A stretch of DNA of 64,000 nucleotides from Strongylocentrotus purpuratus (GCF_000002235.5 NW_022145606.1:50315333-50379332); one strand, 5' to 3'. Positions 32,953-43,669 are shown, numbered from the stretch's first letter. The notes: generated by a model from the sequence alone, not told the origin. Program-made: numbers and translations.

Positions 32953-33125
32953 CAGGGGCGGATCCAGCCGGCGGCAAGGAAGGGGAGGGGGCGAAAAAGG
33001 GGCCCACTTCGTACGAAAATTTGAAAACCGTGGCGGCTGATTTTCCGCTCAGTTGGGGGGGGGGGGGTAGTGAGCATTTTTATTTTTTTTTTGCCTCCCG
33101 ATTTTCCGCTCAGTGGGGGGGGGGG
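32953..33125 (+). mobile_element. hAT-like terminus with G-runs at the start of duplication copy A
   Basis: CAGGGGCGGATCCAGCCGG at 32953 resembles hAT-type termini. Two copies of GATTTTCCGCTCAGT-GGGGGGG follow (near 33037 and 33098). Only the second is shared with copy B (52675-52720), so the left end is specific to copy A. No matching right end was found. Confidence 0.45.
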
Positions 33126-33774
33126 GGCTGGGTGTAGTGAGCAATTTATTTATTTTTTATTTTTTTTGCCTCCGAAAATTGAAAATCAATAACCCATTTC
33201 TTGTAATGGCCCAAATCAAACTGATTGAATCTTTGCGCAGCACAAAAAGTACGACCATTCTGTTCAAAGGATTGAAAATCATAATAATTAAACGACTGCA
33301 ATCACTAAATTCGATTCAACAACTAACGGTCGATATTTTTACACATACAGAAACTTTAAAGCCCTTCTGTTTTGTGGGAAGTTCTATTAAAATTAGTGTT
33401 ATCTTTCAAATGCCATTGGAAATTAATCTTCTTCTTTTTTTTTGGCCTGCAAATAGGACATTTTTACCTTTAAAGCTTAATTTTTTCCCAAAAGATTTAA
33501 GTTTATATCATGATTTATTAAGTCTAGCTCACACAATTGTATCAAACCTAACCCATTTATGCAATCCCTCCGAATCGCATGATATATATATAATTTAATG
33601 TAAACAAATCCTCACTTCTTATACCAAGGTTAAAAAAGTATGCACCGGGTTTAACATGTCCTTTATCAATTATGTTTCAGCATAGTGATCCCTCTTTCTA
33701 TCTTATTCTTTATGTTCCTATTACCCTGTACACCAATGACTGTATTTCAATACCCTATCTGTTCACATACTATA

Positions 33775-33845
33775 TATGCGGATGATACAGTAATAGTAGG
33801 ATTGATTGAAAATGAAAATGAATTTGATTACAGAGCTATTGTTTA
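33775..33845 (+). pseudogene. LINE reverse transcriptase YADD core, deleted copy
   Basis: YADDTVIVGLIENENEFDYR is legible, the catalytic YxDD of a non-LTR reverse transcriptase, and stops at AGCTAT|TGTTTACC. Copy B keeps about 520 more bases of the element (53410-53928), so copy A has a deletion at a CTAT microhomology. Confidence 0.75.
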
Positions 33846-33943
33846 CCATATCAAGGAATAATTGGAAAAAATTAAAATACTTCAGATTAGAGAATGTATA
33901 AAGAATAAAAGAAAAGGGAGGGTATATAAGAAGAGGGACAGAA

Positions 33944-33976
33944 GAAGAAGAAGAAGAAGAAGAAGAAGAAGAAGAA
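33944..33976. repeat. (AAG)n microsatellite
   Basis: About eleven AAG triplets, against about eighteen at 54025-54076 in copy B, showing length change since the duplication. Confidence 0.85.
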
Positions 33977-34089
33977 AACGAAGAAATAAAGTAAGAAGTA
34001 TATTCATCATGATCATGTATATCGAGTGTATACTAAAAACAGGGCCTTGAGAATAAATCGGAAGCGAGGTTGAACAAAATTCAGACAAA

Positions 34090-34583
34090 CATGAAGTATG
34101 TGTTTATTGTGAAAAAAAAATCACATGTATCTAATTAAGTACTTATGATTGTCAAGTCATGTTAGACTTGTGAAATTACTGTGAATCAAGATTGTTAATG
34201 TAAATATTAACAATTATCCTCTAATGGACATAATAAATGAAAATGAAATGACATGAAATGAACAAAAACAATTGGATTCATGCATCCATTAAAATGCCTT
34301 ATCAATCATCAATCTCTTGCCAAGTTTTTAATATTTCCAAATAATAAGGTGGAATCTTCAAAACAAATTTCATCTTTTCATTTCATAATCAAATTTTAAA
34401 AAACTAGCCTTCCATCCACTGAACTTAAGCAATGATAACCAAAATACCTTCCATCCCAAATTTCTTCTCTATATAAAATTCGTTTCACCCACATTATACG
34501 CTGGGTACTAACACATATTTTAAAAATTAATCGTTTTAAATACTACATAATTATAATCTTTCCCTCCCCATATACATGTATAT
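34090..34583 (-). other. 3' flank of gene 3
   Basis: AT-rich, colinear with 54190-54680 in copy B. No propeller-coding sequence related to genes 1 and 2 is found here, so the propeller is truly missing and not just split off by a frameshift. Confidence 0.6.
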
Positions 34584-35592
34584 TCAGTTGGTATACCTAA
34601 ACGCAATACCTAAAAACACAGTCACAAACACACATACAATCACACCCATACCGATCTTTTCACCGAGCTCCCACTTATCATACCCATCGATCCTCCAATA
34701 ATACATCTCTCTCACGACACCCTTCAAAAACCTCACACCATATATTTTACCAGTGATTTGTTCCACATTACCCTTATTCAGTGGCTTCTTTAATTCATCA
34801 CTCACCGATGTCGTCACACGATACCAATCTTTGACGATCTTTGTATCATCTTGGAGTATTCTGTCAAGTGTCTGTATTGTATTCTCTGTGGTTCTCGTGT
34901 CATCTTGCCATGCTTTCTCCAATTCCACAATCTTTTTCTCTTTCTCTTCAGTGATTTTTAGAATTTCTTTTTGAAGACCATGTTGTTTATTTTCCATTGG
35001 TTCCCGTCTTATCTTTCCATTTGTCCAGATAAGATAAAATCGCCACCTCCTCTCCTCTTCAAGATTTTGAAACTTCTTATAAAATTCCTTGTTGAGTTTT
35101 ACAGCATCCTCTATATCTTTGTCTTTCTCTGTTTGGATCGCCTCATTGATTACCGTCTCAACTTCATCTTTCAAAGCTTGTAGATGGGTGTCGGTGTCTT
35201 TCCTACACTGACGAATCTGTTCTCCATAAACTCGACAAAGCTTCAATTTGTCCTTTGCCTTTTCTTTCAAATCGTTTAGTTTTGCTTTATGTTCCATGAT
35301 CGCGCCCTTTATATCCTGCTTCACACATGGCTGTTGATGATCTATATAAAGTGCACATGAATAACACAAAGCTACACCATGTGTTTTATAATATAGTTTG
35401 ATTTCTTCATCATGCTTCACACAATACAGATTGGACCCACGCTTTCTTGCTTTTCCGATGCATCCACCTTTTGAGGCCCAGTCCTCGCAGAGCTTCTTCT
35501 TCTCCTTCACGTAGTACGTCACATCTGTGATTGCCTCACAGCTTTCTCCTTCACATAATTATGTCTTCTCTAGGGAATAAGTAAGCCGCCAT
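34584..35592 (-). pseudogene. Gene 3: broken B-box / coiled-coil gene with C-terminal membrane segment
   Basis: Paralogue of gene 4. The expected ATG (35592) begins MAAYLF, but a 4-base insertion (ATTA after GACATA) shifts the frame near codon 11 and brings a stop, so the remaining frame lacks a start. From DVTYYVKEKKKLCEDWASKG onward it reads well. C37 of the B-box1-like motif is W, C67 of the B-box2 is Y (LYYKTHGVALC), and an extra residue lies in CALYIDH. The coiled coil follows, then GYDKWELGEKI and the hydrophobic GMGVIVCVFVTVFLGIAF. The propeller of genes 1 and 2 is absent. The lost start and zinc ligand point to a pseudogene, although an unannotated upstream exon could rescue it. Confidence 0.8.
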
Positions 35593-35612
35593 GCTGATCA
35601 GAGTATAGACCT
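35593..35612 (-). promoter_or_regulatory. 3' splice site before gene 3
   Basis: The minus strand reads CGTTTACAG/GTCTATACTCTG with the AG at 35611-35612, the same layout as the other three genes but a shorter pyrimidine run next to it. Confidence 0.6.
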
Positions 35613-35639
35613 GTAAACGAGTTAAAGAACGATTCACAA

Positions 35640-35995
35640 GAGAGAGAGAGAGAGAGAGAGAGGGGGGGCATCAAGAAAGGTTGGAGAGAGAGAGGGAGTG
35701 GAGGGGGGAGGAGAGGATGGAAGGGCTGGGGAGTGAGAGACAGAGGGGGAAGGAAGGGAGATAGAAGGAGACATAAGAAAGGAGAAAGGAACGGAGAAGA
35801 AGGGAGGAAAGGGGAGTAAGGGGGGGGGGGGGGAAACGAAGGATGAGAGAAGGAGGGGGAAAGGGAGAGAGAGAAAAAGTGAAAAGTGGGTGGAAGAGGG
35901 GGAGTAAAGGAGAGGGATAAAGAGAGGGACGGGGAAAGAAAGAGAAAACGAGAGAGGGAGAGAGAGAGAGAGAGAGAGAGGGGAAGAAAAGACAA
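35640..35995. repeat. Purine tract upstream of gene 3
   Basis: GA/GGA-rich tract of about 350 bases including a G-run near 35820-35833. It matches 55730-56060 with small length changes. Frames through it are artefacts. Confidence 0.75.
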
Positions 35996-36091
35996 TGCCC
36001 TAAATTAGTCATATTTCCTTATACGATTTATTTAAATGTTAATTTACGGCAGTGTATTTCCTTTGGTGTAATTGCTTGTAGAAGTATTGTG

Positions 36092-36353
36092 GTCTAGTGG
36101 ATAAGTCAACCGACTGAAGATCGTTAGGTACGGGGTTCGAGTCCTGCCGCGGCACTAATGTCCTTTGGCAAGACGTTAATCTACATTTGCCACTCTCCAC
36201 CCAGGTGTTAAATGGGTACCCTGTAGGATGCGAAAGTTAATGTGGTTGGCTGACCAATTGGCGCTTGTAAAATGGCTTGAATGCTCCCCAGGGAGTGGAG
36301 AATGTGCGGGTCAGCCTGAATCCGATGACTTGGGTAATAATATGTACTGCGCC
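36092..36353 (+). mobile_element. tRNA-derived SINE, copy A, interrupted
   Basis: A box TGGTCTAGTGGATAAG, B box GGGTTCGAGTCC, then a body with CCTTTGGCAAGACGTTAATC, CTCCACCCAGGTGTTAAATG and GGTTGGCTGACCAATTGGCG, resembling Nin/Deu-type SINE bodies of marine animals. The 3' tail (TAGAAACAAAGTATTAGGCG...TTATTATTATAG) is displaced to 37892-37945 by a DNA element. Copy B keeps the SINE whole at 56145-56490. Confidence 0.82.
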
Positions 36354-36912
36354 TATACACAGTAAAAACGCTGTTTAAAAAAGTGATGTTCACTTACAGT
36401 TGTACACTATCTTAAACAACAGTTGATCAAATTGTAAACAATGTTGCTCGAAACAGAAGTAATTTTGTTAAACATTCGTTGTTTAAAATTTAATGACTGC
36501 TATATTTACTATACGAGAGCTTTTAGACAGTGTTGTTTACATATGACGTCATGTGTCTCGTGCCAGTTAAGTGCGTGTTGGCTAAAGGCTTTATTTCACA
36601 TTGTTATGTTTAGAAACAGGTTCCTTGAAACTAACATGCAATTGAAATTGACATGCCACTTAGAAATGCAGTGCAGCTGTTAAGGCACAGCTCATTGTTA
36701 TTCATATTAGATGCATACACACAATGCAAGTGTATGCAAGGGTCTTTTGCTGACTACACAGATTGATACATATGTAAAAGCACATGGACATTGAGTCTGG
36801 ATTAAACTACCAAAGCAACCACACGTGTTTCTGCAGGCTCCATTTTGTTTGTCTCTATACTTACATTTATTTAGCTTAATAGTTATTACTTTCCAACCCA
36901 CAACACAACATC

Positions 36913-37008
36913 ATGGCCGACCAAGCTACCGACGCGCTTCTAAGTGACTGGGGATTCAATGGCTTAATTGAAATCACTTTTCTATTAACTACTTTGAAGT
37001 TTTTAGCG
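36913..37008 (+). other. Possible captured first coding exon inside the DNA element
   Basis: ACATCATGG gives a good start context for MADQATDALLSDWGFNGLIE, and AGC/GTAAGT at 37005-37013 is a near-consensus splice donor. The opening (LLSDWGFNGLIE) resembles the start of SAM-like domains in animal proteins. If not spliced, the frame stops at TAA after 32 codons. No following exon was identified. Speculative, but codon-like and bounded by sensible signals. Confidence 0.3.
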
Positions 37009-37343
37009 TAAGTTCACAGTTAAAATTTTCGGTATCTGTACGCAAATGTCAGAATACAGGTAGACTTAAAATCGTCGCGTCATGCAGTGCGGCACTGATC
37101 GCGCACTCGGTTATAACGTGTGCTAAATTCCTTGCTATAGGGATTGCATGCATCCCTATATATATATGCAGTTTATACGTGCGTGCATGCGCGCTCATGC
37201 AAAATGGGCACTGTTTTGGCGCTAATTCATGAATTGCAGAATTACCCTAGTCTTCATATACCTGTATAGAGACCCAGAAGTAGTGGTGCACTTATTCAGA
37301 GTATCAAACCCAAATTATACCCCATTATACAACCCTTTTGTTG

Positions 37344-37727
37344 TAAACAACCCCCACTGAACAACAGCTCCTTTTAAACAACTTTCTTTAAACAACCCAG
37401 TTGGTTTAAACAACCCCAACTGAACAACAGCTCCATTTTAAACAACTTTCTTTAAGCAACCCGGTTGGTGTAAACAACCCCCACTGAACAACAGCTTCTT
37501 TTTAAACAACTTTCTTTAAACAACCCAGTTGGTGTAAACAACCCCCACTGAACAACAGCTCCGTTTTAAACAACTTTCTTTAAACAACCCAGTTGGTGTA
37601 AACAACCCCCACTGAACAACAGCTCCTTTTTAAACAACTTTCTTTAAACAACCCAGTTGGTGTAAACAACCTCCACTGAACAACAGCTCCGTTTTAAACA
37701 ACCGTCTTTAAACAACACCGGTTGTTT
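37344..37727. repeat. 64-bp minisatellite, about six copies
   Basis: TAAACAACCCC starts recur at 37344, 37407, 37471, 37535, 37599 and 37663, a 63-64 bp period, each with ACTGAACAACAGCTCC and TTTAAACAACTTTCTTTAA. Copies differ by a few bases. It lies inside the TA-flanked element and is absent from copy B. Confidence 0.9.
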
Positions 37728-37893
37728 AAATTGTGATTTTAAACAAGTTGTTCAAAATGTTGATCAACTAAGTGTTTAAACTTTAAACAACTCGAGTTGC
37801 TTAACATTTTAAACAACTCTTAGATCAGGTCACCCGTTAATCAAGAGTTGTTAAACTTTTAAACAACTTGTTCACAAAAATTTTAACTGTGTA

Positions 37894-39017
37894 GAAACAA
37901 AGTATTAGGCGCATTATAGATGTGAGCTATTGTTGTTATTATTATAGATTTTTGTAAATGTTATGAAAAGGGTGTTTTATCAATCTTTTAATCTAATACT
38001 GTTATGGTCTTGAGGTATGCAAATGTACATCTGCTACAACCATTACTTACTTTCATGTTTCAAAACGTGCACTTAAATCATATAGTTGGAAATTAAAGTG
38101 AACTTACTAGTTTCTTTCAATCTAAGTTTGCAGAATGTATATTATACGTACCTTGTCCAAAACATGTGTACCTTCTACGGGCTTTTTCTTGATCTCAGCC
38201 CTTAAATTGTGTTTTTTAAACCAATATTATAACGCATTGTATACCTCACACAGTGAATTATTACATCAAAACATAGTAAAACCACTCCGTCAATATAGCA
38301 TACCTATAAGGTGTATGGTCAATATGATACTCACAGTTTTATAGAGAAGCATTACCTCGTCTAGCTTTGAGGAAATTTATTTATTTTTAATTTTGAAGTA
38401 AATACTGTTTTACATCATGTGATATGATAGCTAATAAGGTACATCATGACGATATGAGGCAGCGAGGTGACCGAATATCATCATATTATCTAATGGGATC
38501 CTCATAGATCTCGCTTCCTGAAACTATCTAAAGTTGGCGTTATTCCGGAATATATTGTTGATATAACTAAAATACTCTCGCGGCACCCTGATTGAGAAAC
38601 GATGTATTAAATGGTCGAAATATAAGGGGGTAGATTGACTCCACCGAGAGGGGATATACCCCGGGCTTCTTTAGAGGGGTAACATTTCGTATTTAAAAGT
38701 GAAACAGACACACATACATACACTCTGTCGCTTCTTCCGTATGTCATCTATCTTTCACTCCTATCTCCATTTCTTTTTCTTTTCTTCTGTACGCCTCATT
38801 AATGACGCAGATCAGATCATTCCAAACAATAACATGTTTTCGATAATCGTTTAATGCAGCTCTTACAACAATTTTATTCAAAGGGGCTTGGTAACTTTGC
38901 TCAGATTTGAGAAAATGGTGCTAAGGTACTGACTTCAATGCTTAACGTACAATTACAGATAATCCGAAAGTTTGATGGAAAACAGACGATTACAAATTGG
39001 GAAAATTGATCCTTAAC
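37894..39017. other. Duplicated intergenic sequence, no gene recognised
   Basis: Colinear with 56425-57543. It holds the SINE tail at its start and otherwise AT-rich sequence; short frames are conserved only because the duplication is recent. Confidence 0.55.
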
Positions 39018-39588
39018 CCGTTCCTTCCGGGAACCTGGTATACCAGGCTCCCGTGGAGCCTACTCACAGACGGGAACCTGGTATACCAGGTTCCCATAAT
39101 AGGCAGGTAGACGACGTCTTTACAAGCCTAAAATTGCCTTTCCCTGCCATTAATTCACTAAACTAGTGGATGTGAGGGTTTATCCAAAGTATATGCTATC
39201 ATTATCCATTACTCCTGTTTTGTTTACTTTAATATTACTCATTATATTTGTACTTTTTCATAAGCATGTCAAGTTTTCTCTCACATGAAATTCGTACAGC
39301 AGCGTATTGGAGCTCCGCGATGTCTGTCCCACAGATATTGACTTTCGCTGAGACCTTCCATGCACAGAATACCAATACTGCTGGTATTTCAATTGGGAGC
39401 AGCGCAAAGCCAAAGCCTATAACGGCACGCGGCACGCGCGGAACAATGCACTTCACTGCACATGAAAGGAAAATCCAAAGGTCAGCTCTCTATTGTCAAC
39501 AACAACAAGCAGTATTATAAGTCTAAAGCAAGATCGCGAGGTTGTACTCGATTTAGTCTCCGAAAACGAGTTTTGATCAGGTGTATGC
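39018..39588. mobile_element. Insertion specific to copy A, TTAACCC end with palindromes
   Basis: Copy B reads straight from GATCCTTAA to a short TTCTCC and on to AAAAATATTG (57531-57553), whereas copy A has about 570 bases between. The left boundary TTAACCCGTTCC is like a piggyBac end at a TTAA site. Just inside are two palindromes, 39029-39052 (one mismatch) and 39072-39095 (perfect, 24 bp, centred on GGTATACC). The right end is not a clear TIR, so the piece may be deleted. Frames of 73 and 90 residues on opposite strands (39235-39520) match nothing I recognise. Confidence 0.6.
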
Positions 39589-40019
39589 TGGAAAAAATAT
39601 TGATCGTCACAAAACAATGAATTGGCTCTTTATACCATTCCAGAAATTTAAGTGTTGAAGGATTTGTAAAAGCCTGCCTTACGTCTTATATTCATGGAAT
39701 AACGGTTAAGAAAATTCCAAAATGGTTGGGAGAATTTACTGTTAGAGGGTGTCGCACAGTGACGCCTTCAAGGAAAACCATAAATATCTTTGTGGCTTGA
39801 AAATTTTGTTCAGGATTCGTTGCATGTTAGAGGGTTAGTACAATAGAGGGAATATAATAAGTGACATTTCATACAGAAATTATGCAGTTTTTTCATCAAC
39901 CTTAAAATGTTACCAGTAATAATGTTACGGAGTCACTTTAAGACTTGTTACCCCCACGTTTACTGATTCGCTTATAATAATCTTTGAAGATCATTTTCGA
40001 GCAATCTGTCTCGTAATAT
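39589..40019. other. Duplicated intergenic sequence
   Basis: Colinear with 57550-57978 of copy B. No coding or RNA gene recognised. Confidence 0.5.
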
Positions 40020-40117
40020 TATCTCACGTTCTTTTTCCCTTTCCTCCATCTCTCCCCTCTCCCCTCTCTCCCTGCCCCCCTCTTTCTCTCTCTCTCTCTC
40101 CCTATCTCTCCATCTCT

Positions 40118-40148
<31 letters not shown>

Positions 40149-40275
40149 CCTATCTCTCCATCTCTCTCTCTCTCTTTCTCACCATCCCCCTTCTGCCGTT
40201 CGATATGAAGGGGGGGGGGGGTAGTGTCCCCACCCATATGCCCCCTCCCCGTAGCTACGCCACCGGCCGTTGTAA
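40020..40275. repeat. CT tract, G-run and hAT-like end
   Basis: (CT)n-rich tract 40030-40180, a G-run near 40209-40220, then CCCCGTAGCTACGCCACCGG, whose reverse complement CCGGTGGCGTAGCTACGGGG looks like a hAT-type terminus. Copy B has a shorter CT tract (57990-58095) and the same end. Confidence 0.65.
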
Positions 40276-40279
40276 ATGT

Positions 40280-41316
40280 AACGATGCATAAAGCTGCTTA
40301 TCTGTTAAACGAAAATTATATTGGAGTTCATGGAAGGAAATTAAATTATCAGATTATTATATATATTCATGTTTTTGTAGTTGTAGTTTAGTTCTTAGAG
40401 AAACTTATGATACAAAAGTATACACTGGTATTCAGGTCATATTGGTTATCATGATAACCCCCATTATGACCTGTATGTAAGAATTGTATACTGCAGGGTC
40501 TAAACTAAACTGAAAGAATTGTAAACTTACCCCTTGAGAAACGTATTGTAGCACAAGAATGAGCTCTGTAAAGACCACAGCAGAGCAATATTCGTATTTA
40601 TATTTCAATATAAATTACCTATGGCACATTAGAGCAGTACATACAGAGTTCGAGATGCAATAGTAAGAAAGTCTGAGCCTCGGGGAAATACAATTTACTT
40701 GTGTAGATTCGCAATATTTTTCAAAAGAAGTTAGAGCAACCAATGTCATGCCAGGGGCAGAGCAATGCGTTTGGAATAAGTGCTTAGTATAGATCGCAGA
40801 GTAGCACTATTCATGAAGAGTTGAACATGCAATAGTCAGAAAGTCAAAGCCTCGGGGAAATAACGATTTCGCAATACTTTTCGAAGGAAGTTTAAAACTT
40901 CCTTTAAATGAAATAAAGTGCTGATGTTACTTTGTCAATTTATTCGGTTCAATGAAACTGAATATGTGAGCAACGCCTTTGATACTTGTGCTCAGTAGAG
41001 ACAACAGAGTAGCAATATTCATATTTAGATTTACATGATAACCCCTGCATCAACATTATGCAATTATTTTATACTCCAAGTTCTTGAAACAATTCTTGTT
41101 CCCCCCCCCCCCCCCCCTTGAGATTTTTTTTCTTTTTTTCTCAGGGCTATCACGTGCAAAAGTGACATAGGCTATAAAAGCTAATAGGGGAAAAACAGTG
41201 ATTGCACAATATTTTTCAAAGGAAGTTAAACAAAGTTGAATTTTGTTGAACGAGTGTTAAAAACAGACTTTACGAATTAGCCACACACCGGAATGGCTTA
41301 TCGCGTGTGGGATATA
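40280..41316. other. Duplicated intergenic sequence with C-run
   Basis: Matches 58190-58703 and 60069-60589, with copy B split by an insertion at 40788-40791 (TATA). Two internal segments (about 40660-40735 and 40830-40890) repeat AGTC(T/A)(G/A)AGCCTCGGGGAAAT. A poly-C run lies at 41101-41117. No gene recognised. Confidence 0.55.
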
Positions 41317-41689
41317 CCGTGTGAGTCAAAAAAAAGTTTACACCTAGAAAATTGCTAATTATTTTTAAAATCATCTATGAACAGTAAATTATTATACATC
41401 TTATGAAAGAGTGTTTTATCCCAAATCATTTGGTACCATTTTTGTGTGGTATGTGTTCACGCTTGGATGAACAGGTGGCATTGTTTGCGAGAGTGCGAAA
41501 ATCGACTTGCGCCAAAGTGATGCCTTCAGTATGTATTATGTTGGGATTAGTGGAGTGAGAGAATGGATTGAACGTATCAAATGAAATGCATTTATGGCAC
41601 GCCTTTAGGGAAACAAATAAATATATGCGACACTTTCAAAAAATATATTTCACTCAAATGTATATATTCGACACTTTCAGAAAATATTT

Positions 41690-42060
41690 GACAAGTTTTA
41701 TTTGACAAGAATTTTATTCGGCATAAATTTCATTCGACACATTGTTCGTCAAAAATTGTATTTGTCGACAAATTTATTTGACAAACATTTTATTCGACAA
41801 AATTTCATTCGACAAAAATTTCATTCGACAAAAATTTAGTTCGACAAAATCTTATTTGGCACATTTTGTTTTGTTCTACAAAAATATTATTCCAAGGAAT
41901 TATTTTACTTTTTATTCGACAATAAAGGTATTCAATGAAAAAGATGTATTCAACAAAGGAGCTATTCGGCGTTCCATACATAATGCATGCCACGAAAAAG
42001 TATTCGTCTCAAAAATTTCATTCGACACAAATTTTATTCGACACAAATTTTTTTCAACCA
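41690..42060. repeat. TTCGACAAAAATT array in the left arm of the foldback element
   Basis: Degenerate 13-16 bp units of the type CATTCGACAAAAATT. This is the inverted partner of the longer array at 44355-44870. Confidence 0.85.
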
Positions 42061-42778
42061 GAATACATGCGATACTTTACACAACCACCTGAACCGTGCA
42101 GTAGTACACGCGCGCGCAACAGGTAGTCTGCAAGCACAGACCCTAATTTAACACTTTATTAAAAAATAATTGTGCCTTGAGAGAAGCCTAGCCCAGCTAC
42201 CTACTGGTTGTGTCAGGAGCAGCGATAGTACATGGCTTATGGTAGTCTTATAGTGCAGACTCTCTTTAAGACTGACCAGGGTTTGTGCCTGCAAACTACA
42301 CAACAGGCGCGTTTACGGTACGAAGACTAGGAAGGCCTACAGCCTCTGGTCGGACCCACGCACCGGCATGTAGATAGTCTAGGCATGCAGCGCAGCTACA
42401 TAGCTAGCTGGGCTAGCTGGCTCAGGCAGGCCATCAATTCAGATACTTTTGCTTTGTTGATGTTATATAACATTATACACTGTATGTACTTTTAATGCCC
42501 TGCATTTTCCAGTAAAATGGAATTGTCCTGGGCTTTTGTATCTTCTCCTTTGTTGTGCAAGTTTGAACAATAAAGTGATGTTTAAAAAACAGTCAACAGC
42601 TCTACATGCACATGTGTATAAGACGCACGTGCGGGTGTTAAAGTGACACACTGGTTATTGAATCTACATACCTACTTTTGTGGGGGGGGGGGGGGGGGGG
42701 GTTGTGCACATACTGCACCCCTATTAAAACGGATGAATATTTTAAATGTTAATGCAGCTCGGTCAATTCATGTTCCAG

Positions 42779-42946
42779 TACAAACATAACAACTTGCCAC
42801 CTGTCTATGATGACCTTTTTATACAGAACTCTTCTATGGCAAGAAATGTAAGTAGTTTTCATATGAAAACTACTTACATTTCTTGCCATAGAAGAGTTCT
42901 GTATAAAAAGGTCATCATAGACAGGTGGCAAGTTGTTATGTTTGTA
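42779..42946. repeat. Perfect 168-bp palindrome without spacer
   Basis: Two 84-base arms meet at CATATG (42860-42865) with no mismatch that I can find and no loop. Each arm encodes, reading toward the centre, YKHNNLPPVYDDLFIQNSSM, which resembles the C-terminal part of a LINE ORF2, so the palindrome is a duplicated-inverted piece of a retrotransposon. Such structures are unstable in vivo and during cloning or assembly, so an assembly artefact is possible. Confidence 0.9.
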
Positions 42947-43227
42947 AGACTTTCTTACAAAAACGGAAAGCCTTCAATTGGCCTATATGTTATGGAGTCA
43001 TGTTCCACCTGATATAAATTGTCCTTCATTGTATTCATTGAGGCTAAGTTAAGGTTATTCCTGATACTCAAGGAATCCATCATAATTTTTTTTAAACATT
43101 CACGGAAGCACTCCCCCCCCCCCCGTCTTTGATATTTTCTCCCTCTTCTTTCTCGTTATTGGTACCACCTCATCATTTGACTTTATATTTACTTTTGATT
43201 GTATAATTTGTTATTATTATTGGGGGG

Positions 43228-43669
43228 CAGTGGCGGATCCAGGGGGGGGGGTTGGGGGGGTTGCAACCCCCCCCCCTTGGGCGGCCCAAAAAAAAAACAA
43301 AAAAAAAAAAGGAAAAAAAAAGAAAAAAAAGAAAGAAAAAAAGAAAGAAAAGAGAACGCACGCTGGAGAGAAACCCTTTCAAGTGCAAATATTGTGAGAA
43401 GATATTCAACTCATCAGGTAACTTAACCAAACACATGATAACTCTGGATATAACTGTGTATTTAACTGTTACTTGATTTAAAAAGACGTTATCATGCACT
43501 GCTTTTTATGGTCTCCATTGTGTTAATAGATGCCAGGAAAACATCACTTACGGGGTTCAAATAAACACCCAAAAAAAATCGGCTCGCCGCTTCGCGGCTC
43601 GTGGACGATGCTCCGCATCGTCATTATTTTGGTCAACCCCCCCTTAGCAAAAAGCTAGATCCGCCCCTG
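43228..43669. mobile_element. hAT-like MITE nested in the foldback element
   Basis: The left end is CAGTGGCGGATCCAGG; the reverse complement of the right end is CAGGGGCGGATCTAGC. The G-rich flanks hide the 8-bp duplication expected of hAT. Near the right end are two adjacent hairpins (GCCGC-TTC-GCGGC and GACGATGC-TCC-GCATCGTC). The element carries an A-rich purine tract and a zinc-finger scrap (43365-43437). Confidence 0.68.
43365..43437 (+). pseudogene. C2H2 zinc-finger gene fragment captured by the MITE
   Basis: With a one-base correction, the sequence codes a typical linker (ACGCACGCTGGAGAGAAACC, T-H-A-G-E-K-P) followed by FKCKYCEKIFNSSGNLTKH, which is C-x2-C-x12-H. An extra C in the linker shifts the frame and the second zinc-binding histidine is missing. 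It is the remains of a single finger from a KRAB/ZNF-like or Kruppel-like gene. Confidence 0.75.

Larger units (their letters stand above)
36356..37891. mobile_element. TA-flanked non-autonomous DNA transposon inside the SINE
   Basis: Copy B shows the empty site CTGCGCCTAGAAACAAAG at 56414-56431. In copy A the element starts (TA)CACAGTAAAAA and ends TTTTAACTGTG followed by TA, giving short terminal inverted repeats and a TA target. The interior is full of AAACAAC/GTTTAAAC motifs and contains a 64-bp minisatellite. No transposase frame is seen. A TA target fits Tc1/mariner-type transposition, but the family is not settled. Confidence 0.82.

Noticed and set aside
33113..33598. 161-residue frame MGGGGLGVVSNLF...
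   Set aside because: Starts in a G-run, and the counterpart in copy B is disrupted and shorter. No domain; lies next to LINE remnants. Probably chance.
34584..35522. Gene 3 as a protein starting from GTG at 35522
   Set aside because: Nuclear animal genes very rarely start at GTG, and the frame is simply what remains after the 4-base insertion. The homologous start is the ATG at 35592.
36092..36175. A functional tRNA gene on the plus strand
   Set aside because: No acceptor-stem pairing; followed by a SINE body; the identical copy at 56145 is part of a duplication.
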